Assembly (NCBI GenBank): GCA_031277855.1
Contig: JAITLO010000022.1
Span: 1-64,000 of the forward strand
Reading direction: 5' to 3'
DNA: 64,000 nt
Source: Acidovorax sp.
GTDB taxonomy: Bacteria > Pseudomonadota > Gammaproteobacteria > Burkholderiales > Burkholderiaceae_C
Of the stretch, positions 1-9,489 are shown piece by piece. The notes under the pieces are model-generated. The model did no database searches. It saw only the letters and a list, made by a program, of their open reading frames with translations, and was not told the DNA's origin. The stretch's first letter is position 1; each line of letters starts with the position of its first letter. The position numbers and the translations under genes were made by a program.

Positions 1-257
1 TCGCCCCGGCAGGCGAGGTACTTTTCTTTGCTTCGCCAAAGCAAAGTACCCAAAAGAAAGGCGACCCTACTGCCCATGTCCCTGCGCTGCGCTTCGGGCA
101 AGCTCGGTGCTCGATCCCAGGGCGGCGCCGCAGAACTCGTTGCGCGGCATGGCCGCTTCACTCGAACAGCCGCGGCGAATCAGATTTCGAAGCAGCTGTG
201 TCCTGCGGCACAGCTGCCCGCCCCGGGCTCTGCGCGCCGAGCCATGGGCAGAAGGGG
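1..257 (+). repeat. Compound hairpin repeat, copy 1 (cut by window edge)
   Basis: This copy has the same order of modules as the repeats at 372-647 and 59750-60027 but is diverged. It starts with TCGCCCCGGCAGGCGA, then a hairpin at 17-50, a variable stretch, and a second hairpin at 192-217 with a 9 bp stem (GCAGCTGTG/CACAGCTGC) and loop TCCTGCGG. It ends near GCAGAAGGGG. Open frames here are short, overlap on both strands and resemble no family I know, so I treat it as non-coding. The left end is probably outside the window. Confidence 0.65.
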
Positions 258-371
258 TGAAAGCGGATACGGGAACCGAATACCTGCTTTGCGTGGGCCA
301 CGCCGTTGACGAACTTTATCTCCAAGCCATCAACACCTGATGCTTCGTCACACCGCTGGCGCTGCGGTTAT

Positions 372-647
372 TCCCCTTCTATACACGCCTGCGGCGCACA
401 GCACGCAGGGCCGCATGGCTGCCGAAGGACAGCCATGCTTTGTAGACTGACTTGCCGCGGCTGTTCGAGCGGAGCGCTGCAAGCGCGCAGAGAGTTTCGC
501 GGCAGGCCCTGTGTGTTGGATGACGCAGGTTGCCCCGGCGTACAACGCCGGGGTCGGGGATAGCAGGGGCGCATTTTTGGCCTACCTTGTTGTGCGAGCA
601 ACAAGGTAGGTCGCCCGCCGGGGCGAGTCCCGGCTTCGGAATACAAG
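372..647 (-). repeat. Compound hairpin repeat, copy 2
   Basis: Read on the minus strand, this is closely similar over its whole length to 59750-60027. It has a perfect 12 bp stem at 581-610 (CCTACCTTGTTG/CAACAAGGTAGG) and a 9 bp stem at 413-438 (GCATGGCTG/CAGCCATGC). The minus-strand loop of the second hairpin is TCCTTCGG. It lies inverted relative to copies 1 and 3. No convincing gene is present. Confidence 0.75.
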
Positions 648-745
648 CGCATCGCAACATCTGAGACATCTACCTAATCGAATCATTTCCCAGCTCGCAC
701 CGACAACATGTGCTTTTCATGCTCCTGTTTTTACCCATCTCCCCC

Positions 746-760
746 TGGACAGATTGTCCA
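746..760. promoter_or_regulatory. Palindrome TGGACA-GAT-TGTCCA upstream of ctaA
   Basis: A perfect 6+3+6 inverted repeat lies about 330 bases upstream of ctaA. Its core GGACA-N3-TGTCC recurs at 10626-10638 upstream of cyoA, and both copies are followed by CAC-containing sequence. A shared regulator of the oxidase block, RegA being the obvious candidate, is an inference. Confidence 0.45.
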
Positions 761-794
761 CGCGCGCACCAAGCACCAAAGCAGGCCAGTAAAA

Positions 795-808
795 TTGCGA
801 AACATCAA
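795..808. promoter_or_regulatory. Weak FNR/ANR-like box upstream of ctaA
   Basis: TTGCG-AAAC-ATCAA matches the TTGAT-N4-ATCAA consensus at 8 of 10 positions. One half-site is perfect and the other is poor. The position, about 280 bases before ctaA, is far for direct activation, so the call is tentative. Confidence 0.2.
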
Positions 809-1088
809 ACAATATGCAGTTTCATCCGCTGCGCCGTACCGCCTGCGGTGCGGCTGATGCCGTGTCCGGGGCACAGCGTCTTCCTCGCGAAGACCGGCCG
901 TGACGGGGTTGCCCCCAACACACCGTGGCGCAAGCCCGCGCCATGATGGGCTTATGTCCACTTTGTCACCGACACACCCCACCACCCCACGAAGCGGCCC
1001 TGGCAGACCCTCCAGTCTGAGAGCCGATAGAAAGATTTGAACGCTGCAGGCCAGGCCTGCGGCTTGTGCCACAGGGCAAGGAGCATTG

Positions 1089-2267
1089 ATGACCGAGCAG
1101 TCGCTGTACGACCTGGCCCCCGTGCTGGAGTTGATGCTGCTGGGCGCCCTCATCGCCCTGGTGCCGCTGCTGTGGGTGTGGCGCCGCAACCGCCATGCCG
1201 GCCCCCAGCGCCGCTGGCAGGCCCTGGCCGTGCTGACGCTGTTTCTCACCTTTGACCTGGTGCTGTTCGGCGCCTTCACGCGGCTGACCGATTCCGGACT
1301 GGGCTGCCCCGACTGGCCTGGCTGCTATGGCAATGCCAGCCCTCTGGGCGCCCATGCCGAAATCACAGCCGCCCAGACTGCCATGCCCACCGGCCCCGTT
1401 ACCCATGGCAAGGCCTGGGTGGAGATGGTGCACCGCTATCTGGCCACCAGCGTGGGCGTGCTCATCATTGCCCTCACCGTGCTGGCCTGGCGCCAGTACC
1501 TGCGCCAACCCCACGGCCAGCGTCTGCGTGACGCCATGCACCCTGCCTGGGCCACGTTCACCCTGTTCTGGGTCTGCCTGCAGGGCGCTTTTGGCGCGCT
1601 GACGGTGACCATGAAGCTCTTCCCCGCCATCGTCACCCTGCACCTGCTGGGGGGCACGGTGCTGCTGATGCTGCTGTGCGTGCAGGCCGTGGCCCACCAG
1701 CAGTTCAGCAGCCAGCAACCCGCTGCGGGCCTGGCTGCACCGCTGCGCCTGGCGCTGGCCGCCTGCCTGGGCCTGGTGCTGCTGCAGGCTGCGCTGGGTG
1801 GCTGGGTGAGCACCAATTACGCTGTGCTGGCCTGCTCCAGCTTCCCCCAATGCCAGGACAGCTGGTGGCCGGCCATGGACTTTGCCCAGGGCTTTGAGCT
1901 GTGGCGCCCGCTGGGCCTGCAAGGCAATGGGGCAGCGATTCATTTCGAGGCGCTCACCGCCATCCACTACGCCCACCGCCTGATGGCCTATGCCGTGGTG
2001 GCAGCCTTGCTGGCCCTGGCCTGGAAGCTGCGCGGCCAGGCCGCGCTCAAAGTGCAGCGCCAATGGCTGCAGGGCCTGCTGGCCTTGCAAGTGGCCACCG
2101 GCCTGTCGAATGTGGTGCTGGACTGGCCGCTGGTGGCCGCCGTGCTGCACACCGGTGGCGCTGCCGCCCTGGTGCTGGTGCTGACCTGGTCGCTGGTGGC
2201 CACACGCACTGTTCCCCTTGTTTCTGTTTTGCATGCGCCCGAAGGCGCCCGGAGAGTTCGCGCATGA
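1089..2267 (+). CDS. ctaA: Heme A synthase (COX15/CtaA)
   Basis: CtaA is an inner-membrane enzyme that oxidises the C8 methyl of heme O to the formyl group of heme A. The 392-residue protein has about eight hydrophobic segments in two similar halves, as in the COX15 family. Family hallmarks are visible: [17 protein letters not shown] near residue 65, EMVHR, the second-half [11 protein letters not shown] cysteine segment, IHYAHR, and a late LHTGG histidine. I chose ATG 1089 because AGGAG at 1079-1083 is correctly spaced. An in-frame TTG at 1086 is less likely. The stop overlaps the ctaB start (ATGA), indicating translational coupling. Confidence 0.93.
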   Translation: MTEQSLYDLAPVLELMLLGALIALVPLLWVWRRNRHAGPQRRWQALAVLTLFLTFDLVLFGAFTRLTDSGLGCPDWPGCYGNASPLGAHAEITAAQTAMPTGPVTHGKAWVEMVHRYLATSVGVLIIALTVLAWRQYLRQPHGQRLRDAMHPAWATFTLFWVCLQGAFGALTVTMKLFPAIVTLHLLGGTVLLMLLCVQAVAHQQFSSQQPAAGLAAPLRLALAACLGLVLLQAALGGWVSTNYAVLACSSFPQCQDSWWPAMDFAQGFELWRPLGLQGNGAAIHFEALTAIHYAHRLMAYAVVAALLALAWKLRGQAALKVQRQWLQGLLALQVATGLSNVVLDWPLVAAVLHTGGAAALVLVLTWSLVATRTVPLVSVLHAPEGARRVRA

Positions 2268-3169
2268 ATGCCGAAGCCCTTACCTCCCCGTCGCGTTGGA
2301 CCCAGTTCTACGCACTGACCAAGCCCCGCGTGGTCCAGCTGATTGTGTTTTGTGCCTTTATCGGCATGGTGCTGGCCGTACCCGGTCTGCCCACGGCAGC
2401 GCAGTGGGTGCATATGGCCGTGGCCTGCATCGGCATCTGGCTGGTGGCCGGTGCGGCAGCGGCCTTCAACTGCCTGGTGGAACGCCATATCGATGCGCGC
2501 ATGAAGCGCACCAGCTGGCGCCCCACGGCCAAGGGCGAACTCTCGCCCCAGCAGGCCCTGGCGTTCTCGGCCATCTTGTGCATGGCCGGTGCGGCCATTT
2601 TGGTGAGCTTCACCAATGCGCTGACCATGTGGCTGACGCTGGCCACCTTTATTGGCTATGCCGTGATCTACACCGTGGTGCTCAAGCCGGCCACGCCGCA
2701 GAACATCGTCATCGGCGGCGCCTCCGGCGCCATGCCCCCGGTGCTGGGTTGGGCCGCCATGACGGGCGATGTGGGCCCCGAGGCCCTGGTGCTGTTCCTC
2801 ATCATCTTTTTGTGGACACCGCCCCACTTCTGGGCCCTGGCCCTGTACCGCGTGGAAGACTATAAAAAGTCTGGCCTGCCCATGCTGCCCGTGACCCACG
2901 GCCCACGCTACACCCAGCTGCAAATCCTGCTCTACACCCTGGTGCTGTTTGCAGGCTGCCTGCTGCCCGTGATCTTTGGCATGAGCGGCTGGCTCTACCT
3001 GGCCGTCGCCAGCGTGCTGTGCCTGGGCTTCAGCTGGTATGCGCTGCGCCTGTGGATGAACTATTCCGACGCCCTGGCACGCAAGACCTTCCGCTTCTCG
3101 CTGATCCACCTCAGCGGCGTGTTTGCCGCCCTGCTGATCGACCACTACCTGGTCGGCACGGTGTATTGA
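2264..3169 (+). CDS. ctaB: Protoheme IX farnesyltransferase (heme O synthase)
   Basis: CtaB (CyoE) is a UbiA-family membrane prenyltransferase that adds a farnesyl group to heme B to give heme O, the substrate of CtaA. The 301-residue product is polytopic. The family signature [15 protein letters not shown] lies about residue 66 onward, with the second polar motif in [15 protein letters not shown] near residue 205. The start is the ATG overlapping the ctaA stop by four bases. Upstream in-frame extensions run inside ctaA and are not credible. Its product also serves the Cyo oxidase encoded convergently, which needs heme O or a derivative. Confidence 0.95.
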   Translation: MNAEALTSPSRWTQFYALTKPRVVQLIVFCAFIGMVLAVPGLPTAAQWVHMAVACIGIWLVAGAAAAFNCLVERHIDARMKRTSWRPTAKGELSPQQALAFSAILCMAGAAILVSFTNALTMWLTLATFIGYAVIYTVVLKPATPQNIVIGGASGAMPPVLGWAAMTGDVGPEALVLFLIIFLWTPPHFWALALYRVEDYKKSGLPMLPVTHGPRYTQLQILLYTLVLFAGCLLPVIFGMSGWLYLAVASVLCLGFSWYALRLWMNYSDALARKTFRFSLIHLSGVFAALLIDHYLVGTVY

Positions 3170-3230
3170 TGCTTCTCAGTTGATAGCTGCCTGTGCGCTT
3201 GCAGAAAGCGTTACAGGCAGATTGGATGCA

Positions 3231-3260
3231 AAAAACCCGCTGTGCCTGCAGCGGGTTTTT
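3231..3260 (+). terminator. Rho-independent terminator after ctaB
   Basis: A perfect stem CCCGCTG/CAGCGGG (3236-3242 with 3249-3255) has a 6-base loop. It is preceded by five A and followed by six T, so it can act on either strand. It lies about 60 bases after the ctaB stop, between the convergent ctaAB and regBA units. Confidence 0.9.
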
Positions 3261-3305
3261 TGATGGTGGCCCAGGCAAACCGGGGAGCGCCACCGCCCCC
3301 ACATT

Positions 3306-3362
3306 CCCCCTGCGGGGGAAGCCCCCTCACCCCTGCCCTCTCCCGCAAGCGGGAGAGGGAGT
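3306..3362. repeat. GC-rich hairpin repeat (CCCTCTCCC type)
   Basis: The stem CCCTCTCCCGC/GCGGGAGAGGG (3336-3359) follows a smaller CCCCC/GGGGG stem at 3306-3318. Relatives lie at 5422-5458 and 18566-18608. In each case the hairpin is next to a 3'-end element copy, so the two may travel or function together. Confidence 0.6.
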
Positions 3363-3388
3363 AAAGCCAGTGGGCGCAGCGCGAAAAA

Positions 3389-3530
3389 CTGGCGCGGCCC
3401 CAAGGTCAGGGACAGCGAGCAAGGGCCTACGCCGGCCGCGCCGCCCCGCAGCGAGGCTGTCGTCCCCCTGCCCGCGCAGCGTAGCGAAGCGAGAGCGGGG
3501 GGAAGGCACGCAGTGCCTCAGGGGGGTGTC
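3389..3530 (-). repeat. Covarying 3'-end element, copy c1 (after regA)
   Basis: Read on the minus strand, this starts at the regA stop codon with ACACCCCCCTGAG. It then has helix I (GGCAC-TGC-GTGCC), a C-rich/G-rich helix II, and helix III (GACAGC/GCTGTC, 3411-3416 with 3456-3461). The insertion between the helix III arms is longer than in most copies. This element and the terminator at 3231-3260 fill the 360-base gap between ctaB and regA. Confidence 0.7.
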
Positions 3531-4066
3531 TAACTCACCCTGCGTTTTTCGAGTTTGCGGGCGAGGGTGCGGCGGTGCATACCCAGCCGGCGTGCGGCTT
3601 CGGAGATATTGAAATCCACCTCTGCCAGCGTCTCGTGGATATGTTCCCACTCCAGCGTCTTGATGGAGGTGGCGCGCGCCGTCAGCTCGACTTCGGTGTC
3701 GCCCTCCAGGCGGCCGAAAGCGGCCTCGATGTCGTCGGTGTTCGAGGGTTTGGCCAGGTAGTGGCAGGCGCCCAGCTTCACGGCTTCCACCGCCGTGGCA
3801 ATGCTGGCATAGCCCGTCAGCACCACGATCAGCGCCTCGGGGTTGTGCTGGTGCAGCATCTGCACGCAGCTCAGGCCGGAGGCATTGCCGGCCAGCTTGA
3901 GGTCCATGACCGCATACTGCGGCGTATGCTGGCTCAGCAGCGTAGCCACCTCTTCAGCGCTGGCGGCCTGGAGCACCTGGTAGCCGCGCCGCTCGAAAGA
4001 GCGCGCCAGCGTCCGGGCAAAGGCGGCGTCGTCCTCAACCAGCAGCAGTTGGCGTGGGGTGTCCAT
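3530..4066 (-). CDS. regA: RegA/PrrA/ActR-type redox response regulator
   Basis: This is a 178-residue two-domain response regulator. The receiver has acidic residues at 11-13, the phosphoacceptor Asp55 in VMDLKLAG, Thr/Ser in VLTGYAS, and Lys106. The C-terminal Fis-type helix-turn-helix, NISEAARRLGMHRRTLARK, is almost the RegA family signature. I chose ATG 4066, which begins just before the receiver fold; longer starts add non-homologous sequence. It overlaps the end of regB by 32 bases, so the pair is translationally coupled. In known systems phospho-RegA controls oxidases and other redox genes. Direct control of the adjacent cyo and cta genes is inferred. Confidence 0.93.
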   Translation of the reverse strand: MDTPRQLLLVEDDAAFARTLARSFERRGYQVLQAASAEEVATLLSQHTPQYAVMDLKLAGNASGLSCVQMLHQHNPEALIVVLTGYASIATAVEAVKLGACHYLAKPSNTDDIEAAFGRLEGDTEVELTARATSIKTLEWEHIHETLAEVDFNISEAARRLGMHRRTLARKLEKRRVS

Positions 4067-5363
4067 GATGATTCTCCAAGGTGATGGCGGCCAGCGGCAA
4101 ACGTATGCTGACCTCGGCGCCGCCATGCACGCGGTTGCCCGCCTGCACACTGCCTCCCAGCGAGCGCACCACGTTCACCACCAGGAACAGGCCCACGCCA
4201 CGGCCGGGGCGGCCTTGTTTGGTGGACTGATAGGGCTTGCCCAGCTTGGCCAAAATGGCCTGGTCAAAGCCAGGTCCGCGGTCGCGCACCACCAGCTCCA
4301 GCATGTCGCCCGCGCACTCCAGGTGCAGATGCACTTCCTGGGGCGAGGCCTCGTAGGCATTGTCCAGCACATTGCAAATCACCTGCTCCAGTGCGGTATC
4401 CGAAAGAATGGGCAGGTCGCGCGCCAGCTGGTGAGTGAAGAAGAATTTCTGCGGCTCATGGTGTTGGCGCCAGCGCTCCACCAGCTGCTCCAGAAAACGC
4501 AGCAAGGTGGTGGATTCCAGCCCCGCAGCGCGGGTTTCGCCGGCCGACAGCAGCACGCCGTTGACGATGGCCTTGCAGCGCAGCAGCTGGGCCTGCATCT
4601 CGGCCAGGTCGGCCATCAGGTCTGCATCGCCCCGCACCTGGGGCATGCGCTGCCAGTCGCCCAGGATCACCGACATGGTGGCCAACGGCGTCCCCAGTTC
4701 ATGGGCGGCCCCCGTGGCCAGCAGGCCCATGCGCACGATGTGCTCTTCCTCGCTGGCGCGCTGGCGCATATCGGCCAGGCGGCTGTCGCGCTGGCGCAGA
4801 TTCGAGACCACCTGGGTGATGAACACCACCATCAACACCGTGGTCAGCGCAAAGCAGATCAACAGGCCCAGGGTGTAGAGATTGGGCAGGCCGCTGCCCA
4901 GCACCACCGGCAGCGGCCGGTAATAAAAGCTCAGCCCCACCACGCTCACCGCCGTGATGGCCACCATGGCCCAGGCATACTGCGGGCGCAGCAGCACCGT
5001 GCCCAGAATGACCTGCAGCAAGAACAGATAGATAAAGGGATTGTGGGCGCCACCACTCCAGTACAGCTGCAGCGTGAGGGCCGCCACATCGATCAGCAGG
5101 GCCACAAACAACACCTTCGGCGTCACCGTGGCCGGGCGCCATTGCAGCCACCAGCCATAGCCCAGATTGGTCAAGGCCAGCGCCAGGGCCACCGCCATCA
5201 TCGGCAGCATGGGCAGCGCAATGTCCATGCCCGAATGCACCAGCGAGATGGTGATAACCTGACCCAGCACCGCCAGCCAGCGCAACTGGATGAGCAAGCG
5301 CATGTTCTTGCGCTCGGTATTGCGCTCAACGCGATGGGTTTGGGGGGTGGCGGTCAACAACAC
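4035..5363 (-). CDS. regB: RegB/PrrB/ActS-type redox sensor histidine kinase
   Basis: RegB is a membrane histidine kinase that senses quinone and redox state and phosphorylates RegA. With the GTG start at 5363 (442 aa) it has six hydrophobic segments in residues 22-185. They include GGAHNPF at 104-110, the RegB quinone-site motif GGxxNPF. The H-box HELGTPLATM has His221, and the N-box NVLDNAYEA is at 331-339, followed by DRGPGF and GRGVGLFL G-boxes. Cys263 lies between the H- and N-boxes, near where the redox-active cysteine of Rhodobacter RegB sits. The true start may be the ATG at 5303, because no good ribosome site precedes 5363. Confidence 0.92.
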   Translation of the reverse strand: MLLTATPQTHRVERNTERKNMRLLIQLRWLAVLGQVITISLVHSGMDIALPMLPMMAVALALALTNLGYGWWLQWRPATVTPKVLFVALLIDVAALTLQLYWSGGAHNPFIYLFLLQVILGTVLLRPQYAWAMVAITAVSVVGLSFYYRPLPVVLGSGLPNLYTLGLLICFALTTVLMVVFITQVVSNLRQRDSRLADMRQRASEEEHIVRMGLLATGAAHELGTPLATMSVILGDWQRMPQVRGDADLMADLAEMQAQLLRCKAIVNGVLLSAGETRAAGLESTTLLRFLEQLVERWRQHHEPQKFFFTHQLARDLPILSDTALEQVICNVLDNAYEASPQEVHLHLECAGDMLELVVRDRGPGFDQAILAKLGKPYQSTKQGRPGRGVGLFLVVNVVRSLGGSVQAGNRVHGGAEVSIRLPLAAITLENHHGHPTPTAAG

Positions 5364-5421
5364 GCGGTGATTCTGCCCCGGTACGGTCTGCCCACAAGAT
5401 CATGAGGTTTTGCAGGCTGCG

Positions 5422-5458
5422 GCCCCTCACCCCTACCCTCTCCCCAAGGGGTGAGGGA
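5422..5458. repeat. GC-rich hairpin repeat (CCTCACCCC type)
   Basis: The stem CCTCACCCC/GGGGTGAGG encloses an inner C-rich segment. It is one of several related hairpins in the window and lies between regB and the element copy that follows surf1. Confidence 0.55.
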
Positions 5459-5512
5459 GAAAAACCAACGTGCAGCACGCACACCCCAGCCGCATGCTGC
5501 GCCCCTTTCGCC

Positions 5513-5621
5513 AGAGACAGCGAGCAAGGGCCGCCCCGCAGCGAGGCTGTCGTCCCCCTGCCCGCGAGCGCAGCTCGCGAAGAGCGGGGGGAAGGCGCTC
5601 AGCGCCTCAGGGGGGTGTGCC
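5513..5621 (-). repeat. Covarying 3'-end element, copy c2 (end of surf1)
   Basis: On the minus strand it runs ACACCCCCCTGAG, helix I (GGCGC-TGA-GCGCC), C/G-rich helix II, and helix III (GACAGC/GCTGTC, 5516-5521 with 5546-5551). The surf1 reading frame runs into it, so the last residues TPLRR and the TGA stop are encoded by the element. Confidence 0.72.
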
Positions 5622-6393
5622 TCGTGACTATCCACGCCCCCAGCAACACCATGGCGGCCAGGCCATACCAGGTGACGGCATAGACCAGATGGCTGTTGTG
5701 GAACTGGATCACCGTCATACCGTCCTTGGGCTCGCCCACGGCAGCGGAGCGCGCCTGCCCGGGCAGGCCGGCATCGACAAAGAACGGCGCGGTCTGCCCC
5801 AGGCCTGCCGCAGCCGTCATGGCGGCCACGTCGCGGGCATGCCAGCGCCCTTCTTCCGGCGCGTTCTGGCGCAGAAAGCCACCGCCCGGCTCGCTCAGGC
5901 GCAGCAGACCGGTCACGGTCTGGGGCAGAGCCGTGGTGTTGCTGCTGGCCAGCTCACGCTGGAATTCCAGCCCCGTGGGCAGCCACAGGCGACGCTGCTC
6001 GTTGGGGATAAAGCCGCGGTTGACCCAGACGGTAAAGCCCTCTTCGGTCCGCAGCGGGGTCATCACCCAAAAGCCGCCGCCGTCTTCGGTCAGGGCCTGG
6101 GCCAGCAGCGTCTTGTCATGCAGCCAGCGGCCCTGGGTCTGCACCGGCAGGTATTCGTAGCCGGCGGCATCCACCTGGGGCCACTGCGCCTCTAGCGGCA
6201 AGGCCACGGGCTGGGCATGCACGCGCTGGTCCACGCGCTCCATCAAGTCCAGCTTCCAGGCGCGGCGCTGTACCTGCCAGGTGCCCAGGCTGATGAAGCC
6301 AAGAAAAAGGGCGATGCCTACCACCGCAAGCATCGCCCTCGCAAAAAAGGAAAAAGGGCGCCGGGGCGCCCCCTTTTGCTGCATGGAACGCAT
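5599..6393 (-). CDS. SURF1 family heme-copper oxidase assembly protein
   Basis: Surf1 proteins are inner-membrane factors that help insert or retain heme A in heme-copper oxidases. The 264-residue protein has the standard layout: an N-terminal membrane segment about residues 15-33 ending GTWQVQRRAWK, a large periplasmic domain with GRWLHDKTLL and WVNRGFIP, and a C-terminal membrane segment beginning HNSHLVYAVTWYGLA. The start ATG 6393 overlaps the cyoD stop by one base (TAATG), so longer upstream versions are unlikely. The C-terminus is set by repeat copy c2. Placement within a cyo operon suggests that it serves CyoB. Confidence 0.9.
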   Translation of the reverse strand: MRSMQQKGAPRRPFSFFARAMLAVVGIALFLGFISLGTWQVQRRAWKLDLMERVDQRVHAQPVALPLEAQWPQVDAAGYEYLPVQTQGRWLHDKTLLAQALTEDGGGFWVMTPLRTEEGFTVWVNRGFIPNEQRRLWLPTGLEFQRELASSNTTALPQTVTGLLRLSEPGGGFLRQNAPEEGRWHARDVAAMTAAAGLGQTAPFFVDAGLPGQARSAAVGEPKDGMTVIQFHNSHLVYAVTWYGLAAMVLLGAWIVTRHTPLRR

Positions 6394-6797
6394 TAGCGCG
6401 CCACGGCAGCCTCTGCAGCCGACTGGACTGCAGGCATCACGTGCTCGGGCATCATGTTGGCGTTCATGTGGAACATGACCCACAAGGTGCCGGCAATGCC
6501 AATCGCCACGAAGATGATGGTGAAGATGGTGGACAGCAGCGTCCAGCCGCCCTGGATCTTGCCGTTCATGTGCAGGAAGTAGACCATGTGAACCACGATC
6601 TGCACCACGGCGAACAGGCCCAGCACCATGGCCGCAGTGGCCCGGTCTTCGATGACGTTGTTCATGACCAGGTAGAAGGGAATCACCGTCAGGATCACCG
6701 CCAGGATGAAGCCCTTGACGTAGTCGCCCATGGACACATGCAGATCGTCATGTGCGTGGTGATCGCCGTGATCGGCGTGAATGTCGTGTGCGCTCAT
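6393..6797 (-). CDS. cyoD: Cytochrome o ubiquinol oxidase subunit IV
   Basis: CyoD is a small membrane subunit that helps assemble the CuB centre of the quinol oxidase. The 134-residue protein has a His/Asp-rich N-terminus (residues 4-20) and three hydrophobic helices at about 28-48, 54-76 and 87-108, with the family segment HMVYFLHM. Its ATG follows the cyoC stop directly (TAAATG) and its stop overlaps the surf1 start, so it sits in the middle of one coupled operon. It is slightly longer than E. coli CyoD because of the histidine-rich head and an alanine-rich tail. Confidence 0.93.
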   Translation of the reverse strand: MSAHDIHADHGDHHAHDDLHVSMGDYVKGFILAVILTVIPFYLVMNNVIEDRATAAMVLGLFAVVQIVVHMVYFLHMNGKIQGGWTLLSTIFTIIFVAIGIAGTLWVMFHMNANMMPEHVMPAVQSAAEAAVAR

Positions 6798-7430
6798 TTA
6801 CAGCACCCCCATCAGATACACAAAGGTGAACACGCCCACCCAGACCACGTCCAAGAAGTGCCAGAACATGGACAGGCAGTTGATGCGGCGCACATTGGCT
6901 TCGATCAGGCCGTGCTTCTTGATCTGAATCATCAGCGTGATCAGCCAGATCAAACCAAAGGTCACGTGCAGACCGTGGGTGCCCACCAGGGTGAAGAAGG
7001 CCGACAGGAAGGCGCTGCGCTGGGGCGTGGCGCCTTCATGGATCAGGTGCTGGAACTCATAGAGCTCCACCGCCAGAAAGGCCGCGCCCAGCAGGCCGGT
7101 GATGGCCAGCCACAGCAGGGTGCCGTTGACGTTCTTCTTCTGCTTTTGCAGCATGGCAAAGCCGAAGGTGATGGAGGACATCAACAGGAAAGCCGTGTTG
7201 ATGGCCACCAGCGACAGGTCGAACAGCTCCTTGCCCGTGGGGCCTGCCGCGTAGTTGCGGCCCAGCACGCCATAGGTGGCGAACAGCCCGGCAAAGATCA
7301 GGCAGTCGCTCATCAGATAGAGCCAGAAGCCCAGCGAGGTGCCGTTCTCCGGATGTGGCTCGTGCGCGGGGTGGTACTCGCGCGTAGCCAGGGCGGCAGC
7401 GCCGCCAGCGTTGGTATGCGTATTAGACAT
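6798..7430 (-). CDS. cyoC: Cytochrome o ubiquinol oxidase subunit III
   Basis: CyoC is a non-catalytic membrane subunit of the quinol oxidase and belongs to the heme-copper subunit III family. The 210-residue product has five predicted helices after a short hydrophilic start. Family features are [20 protein letters not shown], the helix glutamate in AVELYEF, and [11 protein letters not shown]. The ATG at 7430 lies inside the end of cyoB (8-base overlap), which fixes the start. The stop abuts cyoD. Confidence 0.94.
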   Translation of the reverse strand: MSNTHTNAGGAAALATREYHPAHEPHPENGTSLGFWLYLMSDCLIFAGLFATYGVLGRNYAAGPTGKELFDLSLVAINTAFLLMSSITFGFAMLQKQKKNVNGTLLWLAITGLLGAAFLAVELYEFQHLIHEGATPQRSAFLSAFFTLVGTHGLHVTFGLIWLITLMIQIKKHGLIEANVRRINCLSMFWHFLDVVWVGVFTFVYLMGVL

Positions 7431-9429
7431 GGGCTGCTGCAAGTTGCTTGGTGCGTGCATCTTCCGTGGTGGCCACTTCGGCCGCCGGGATGTAGTAGTC
7501 ACGCTTGTAGTTGAAGGTGTGGATGATCGAAGCCAGAACAACGGCCGCGAACGACACGCCAGCCAGCCACCAGATGTGCCAGATCAGCGCAAAACCCAAC
7601 ACCAGAGACAGGCCGGAGATGACCACGCCAGCGCCGGTGTTGGCGGGCATGTGGATGGGCTGGAAGCCGGTCAGCGGACGCTTGTAGCCGTGCTTCTTCA
7701 TGTCCCACCAGGCATCGATCTCGTGCACCACGGGGGTGAAGGCGAAGTTGTACTGGGGAGGAGGCGAGGAAGTGGCCCACTCCAGCGTACGGCCTTCCCA
7801 TGGGTCGCCGGTTTCGTCACGCAGCTGGTCGCGCTTGAAGTAGCTGACCACCAGTTGCAGGATGAAACAGCCAATACCGGCAGCGATCAGTGCAGCACCG
7901 CAGGCAGCGATGATGAACCAGATCTGCAGGGAAGGATCTTCAAAGTGGTTGGCACGGCGCGTCACACCCATCAGGCCCAGGATGTACAGCGGGGTGAACG
8001 CCACCCAGAAGCCCACCAGCCAGAACCAGAAGGAGCACTTGCCCCAGAACTCGTCCAACTTGTAGCCGAAAGCCTTGGGGTACCAGTAGTTGATGGCTGC
8101 AAACACGCCAAACACCACGCCGCCGATGATCACGTTGTGGAAGTGAGCAATCAGGAACAGCGAGTTGTGCAGCACAAAGTCAGCAGGCGGCACGGCCAGC
8201 AGCACACCGGTCATGCCACCGATGGCGAAGGTGACCATAAAGCCCACCGTCCACATCATGGGCACGGTGAAGCGGATGCGGCCCTTGTACATGGTGAACA
8301 GCCAGTTGAAGATCTTCGCGCCCGTGGGGATCGAAATAATCATCGTGGTGATACCGAAGAAGGTATTCACGCTGGCGCCCGAGCCCATGGTGAAGAAGTG
8401 GTGCAGCCACACCAGGTAGGACAGCACGGTGATACACACCGTCGCATACACCATGGAGGTGTAGCCGAACAAACGCTTGCGCGAGAACGTGGACACGATT
8501 TCCGAGAACACGCCAAAGCAAGGCAGGATCAGGATGTAGACCTCAGGGTGGCCCCAGATCCAGATCAGGTTCACGTACAACATGGCGTTGCCGCCGAAGT
8601 CGTTCGAGAAGAAGTGCGTACCCAGGTAGCGGTCCAGCGTCATCAGCACCAGGGCTGCGGTCAGCATGGGGAAAGAGGCCACGATCAGGGCGTTGGTGCA
8701 CAGGGCAGTCCAGGTGAAGACGGGCATCTTCATCATGTTCATGCCGGGGGCACGCATCTTGATGATGGTGACGATCAGGTTGATACCCGACAGCGTCGTG
8801 CCCACACCCGCGATCTGCAGCGCCCAGATGTAGTAATCCAGACCCGTGCTGCCGCTTTGGTTGCCCAGATTGGACAGCGCCAGCCAGCCCGAGGTGGAGA
8901 ACTCACCCAGGAACAGGGAGATCATCACCAGCACGGCGCCGGCGGTGGTCATCCAGAAGCTGAAGTTGTTCAGGAACGGGAAGGACACGTCGCGCGCACC
9001 GATTTGCAGCGGCACCACGTAGTTCATCAAACCGGTCACGAAGGGCATGGCCACGAAGAAGATCATGATCACGCCGTGGGCGGTGAAGATCTGGTCGTAG
9101 TGGTGGGGGGGCAGATAGCCCAGGTTGTCCCCAAAAGCCATGGCCTGCTGCAGGCGCATCATCACCGCGTCGGCAAAGCCGCGCAGCAGCATGACCACGC
9201 CGAGGATCATGTACATGATGCCGATCTTCTTGTGGTCGATCGAGCAGATCCAGTCACGCCACAGCGGGCCCCACAGGCGGAACTTGGTGAGTGCGGCCAG
9301 AACGACCAGGCCGCCCAGCACCACAGCAATAAAGGTCCACAGCACGATGGGCTCATGCGCCATCGGTACGGCGTCCCAGCTGATCCGCCCGATGAGCGGA
9401 TCGTTGGGCAAGGTTGTATTTCCAGACAT
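7423..9429 (-). CDS. cyoB: Cytochrome o ubiquinol oxidase subunit I
   Basis: CyoB is the catalytic heme-copper subunit, which reduces O2 to water while pumping protons. The 668-residue length is typical. Metal ligands are in place: the low-spin heme histidine in [11 protein letters not shown], the CuB/Tyr cross-link segment [12 protein letters not shown], the paired CuB histidines in LVWLHHFF, and the high-spin and low-spin pair in [12 protein letters not shown]. The D-channel segment [16 protein letters not shown] is present. ATG 9429 has AAGAGA upstream at a suitable distance. The family cannot be told from the protein alone as heme o3 or a3; the nearby ctaA and surf1 leave that open. Confidence 0.96.
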   Translation of the reverse strand: MSGNTTLPNDPLIGRISWDAVPMAHEPIVLWTFIAVVLGGLVVLAALTKFRLWGPLWRDWICSIDHKKIGIMYMILGVVMLLRGFADAVMMRLQQAMAFGDNLGYLPPHHYDQIFTAHGVIMIFFVAMPFVTGLMNYVVPLQIGARDVSFPFLNNFSFWMTTAGAVLVMISLFLGEFSTSGWLALSNLGNQSGSTGLDYYIWALQIAGVGTTLSGINLIVTIIKMRAPGMNMMKMPVFTWTALCTNALIVASFPMLTAALVLMTLDRYLGTHFFSNDFGGNAMLYVNLIWIWGHPEVYILILPCFGVFSEIVSTFSRKRLFGYTSMVYATVCITVLSYLVWLHHFFTMGSGASVNTFFGITTMIISIPTGAKIFNWLFTMYKGRIRFTVPMMWTVGFMVTFAIGGMTGVLLAVPPADFVLHNSLFLIAHFHNVIIGGVVFGVFAAINYWYPKAFGYKLDEFWGKCSFWFWLVGFWVAFTPLYILGLMGVTRRANHFEDPSLQIWFIIAACGAALIAAGIGCFILQLVVSYFKRDQLRDETGDPWEGRTLEWATSSPPPQYNFAFTPVVHEIDAWWDMKKHGYKRPLTGFQPIHMPANTGAGVVISGLSLVLGFALIWHIWWLAGVSFAAVVLASIIHTFNYKRDYYIPAAEVATTEDARTKQLAAAHV

Positions 9430-9489
9430 ATCGAGTCTCTTGCTAAGTGGCAGCGGCCCCGCTTGGCGCGGAGCCTGCGCCGTCAATGC

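Larger units (their letters stand above)
648..1088. other. Gene-free region upstream of ctaA
   Basis: About 440 bases without a supportable gene. The stretch is less GC-rich than its surroundings around 780-830. It holds the palindrome at 746-760 and a weak FNR-like match at 795-808, so it probably contains the ctaAB promoter. I could not place -35 and -10 boxes with confidence. Confidence 0.5.

Noticed and set aside
28..669. Several 65-96 residue frames on both strands
   Set aside because: They fall inside the compound hairpin repeats, overlap each other and reappear at 59750-60027 as repeat copies, so they are not independent genes.
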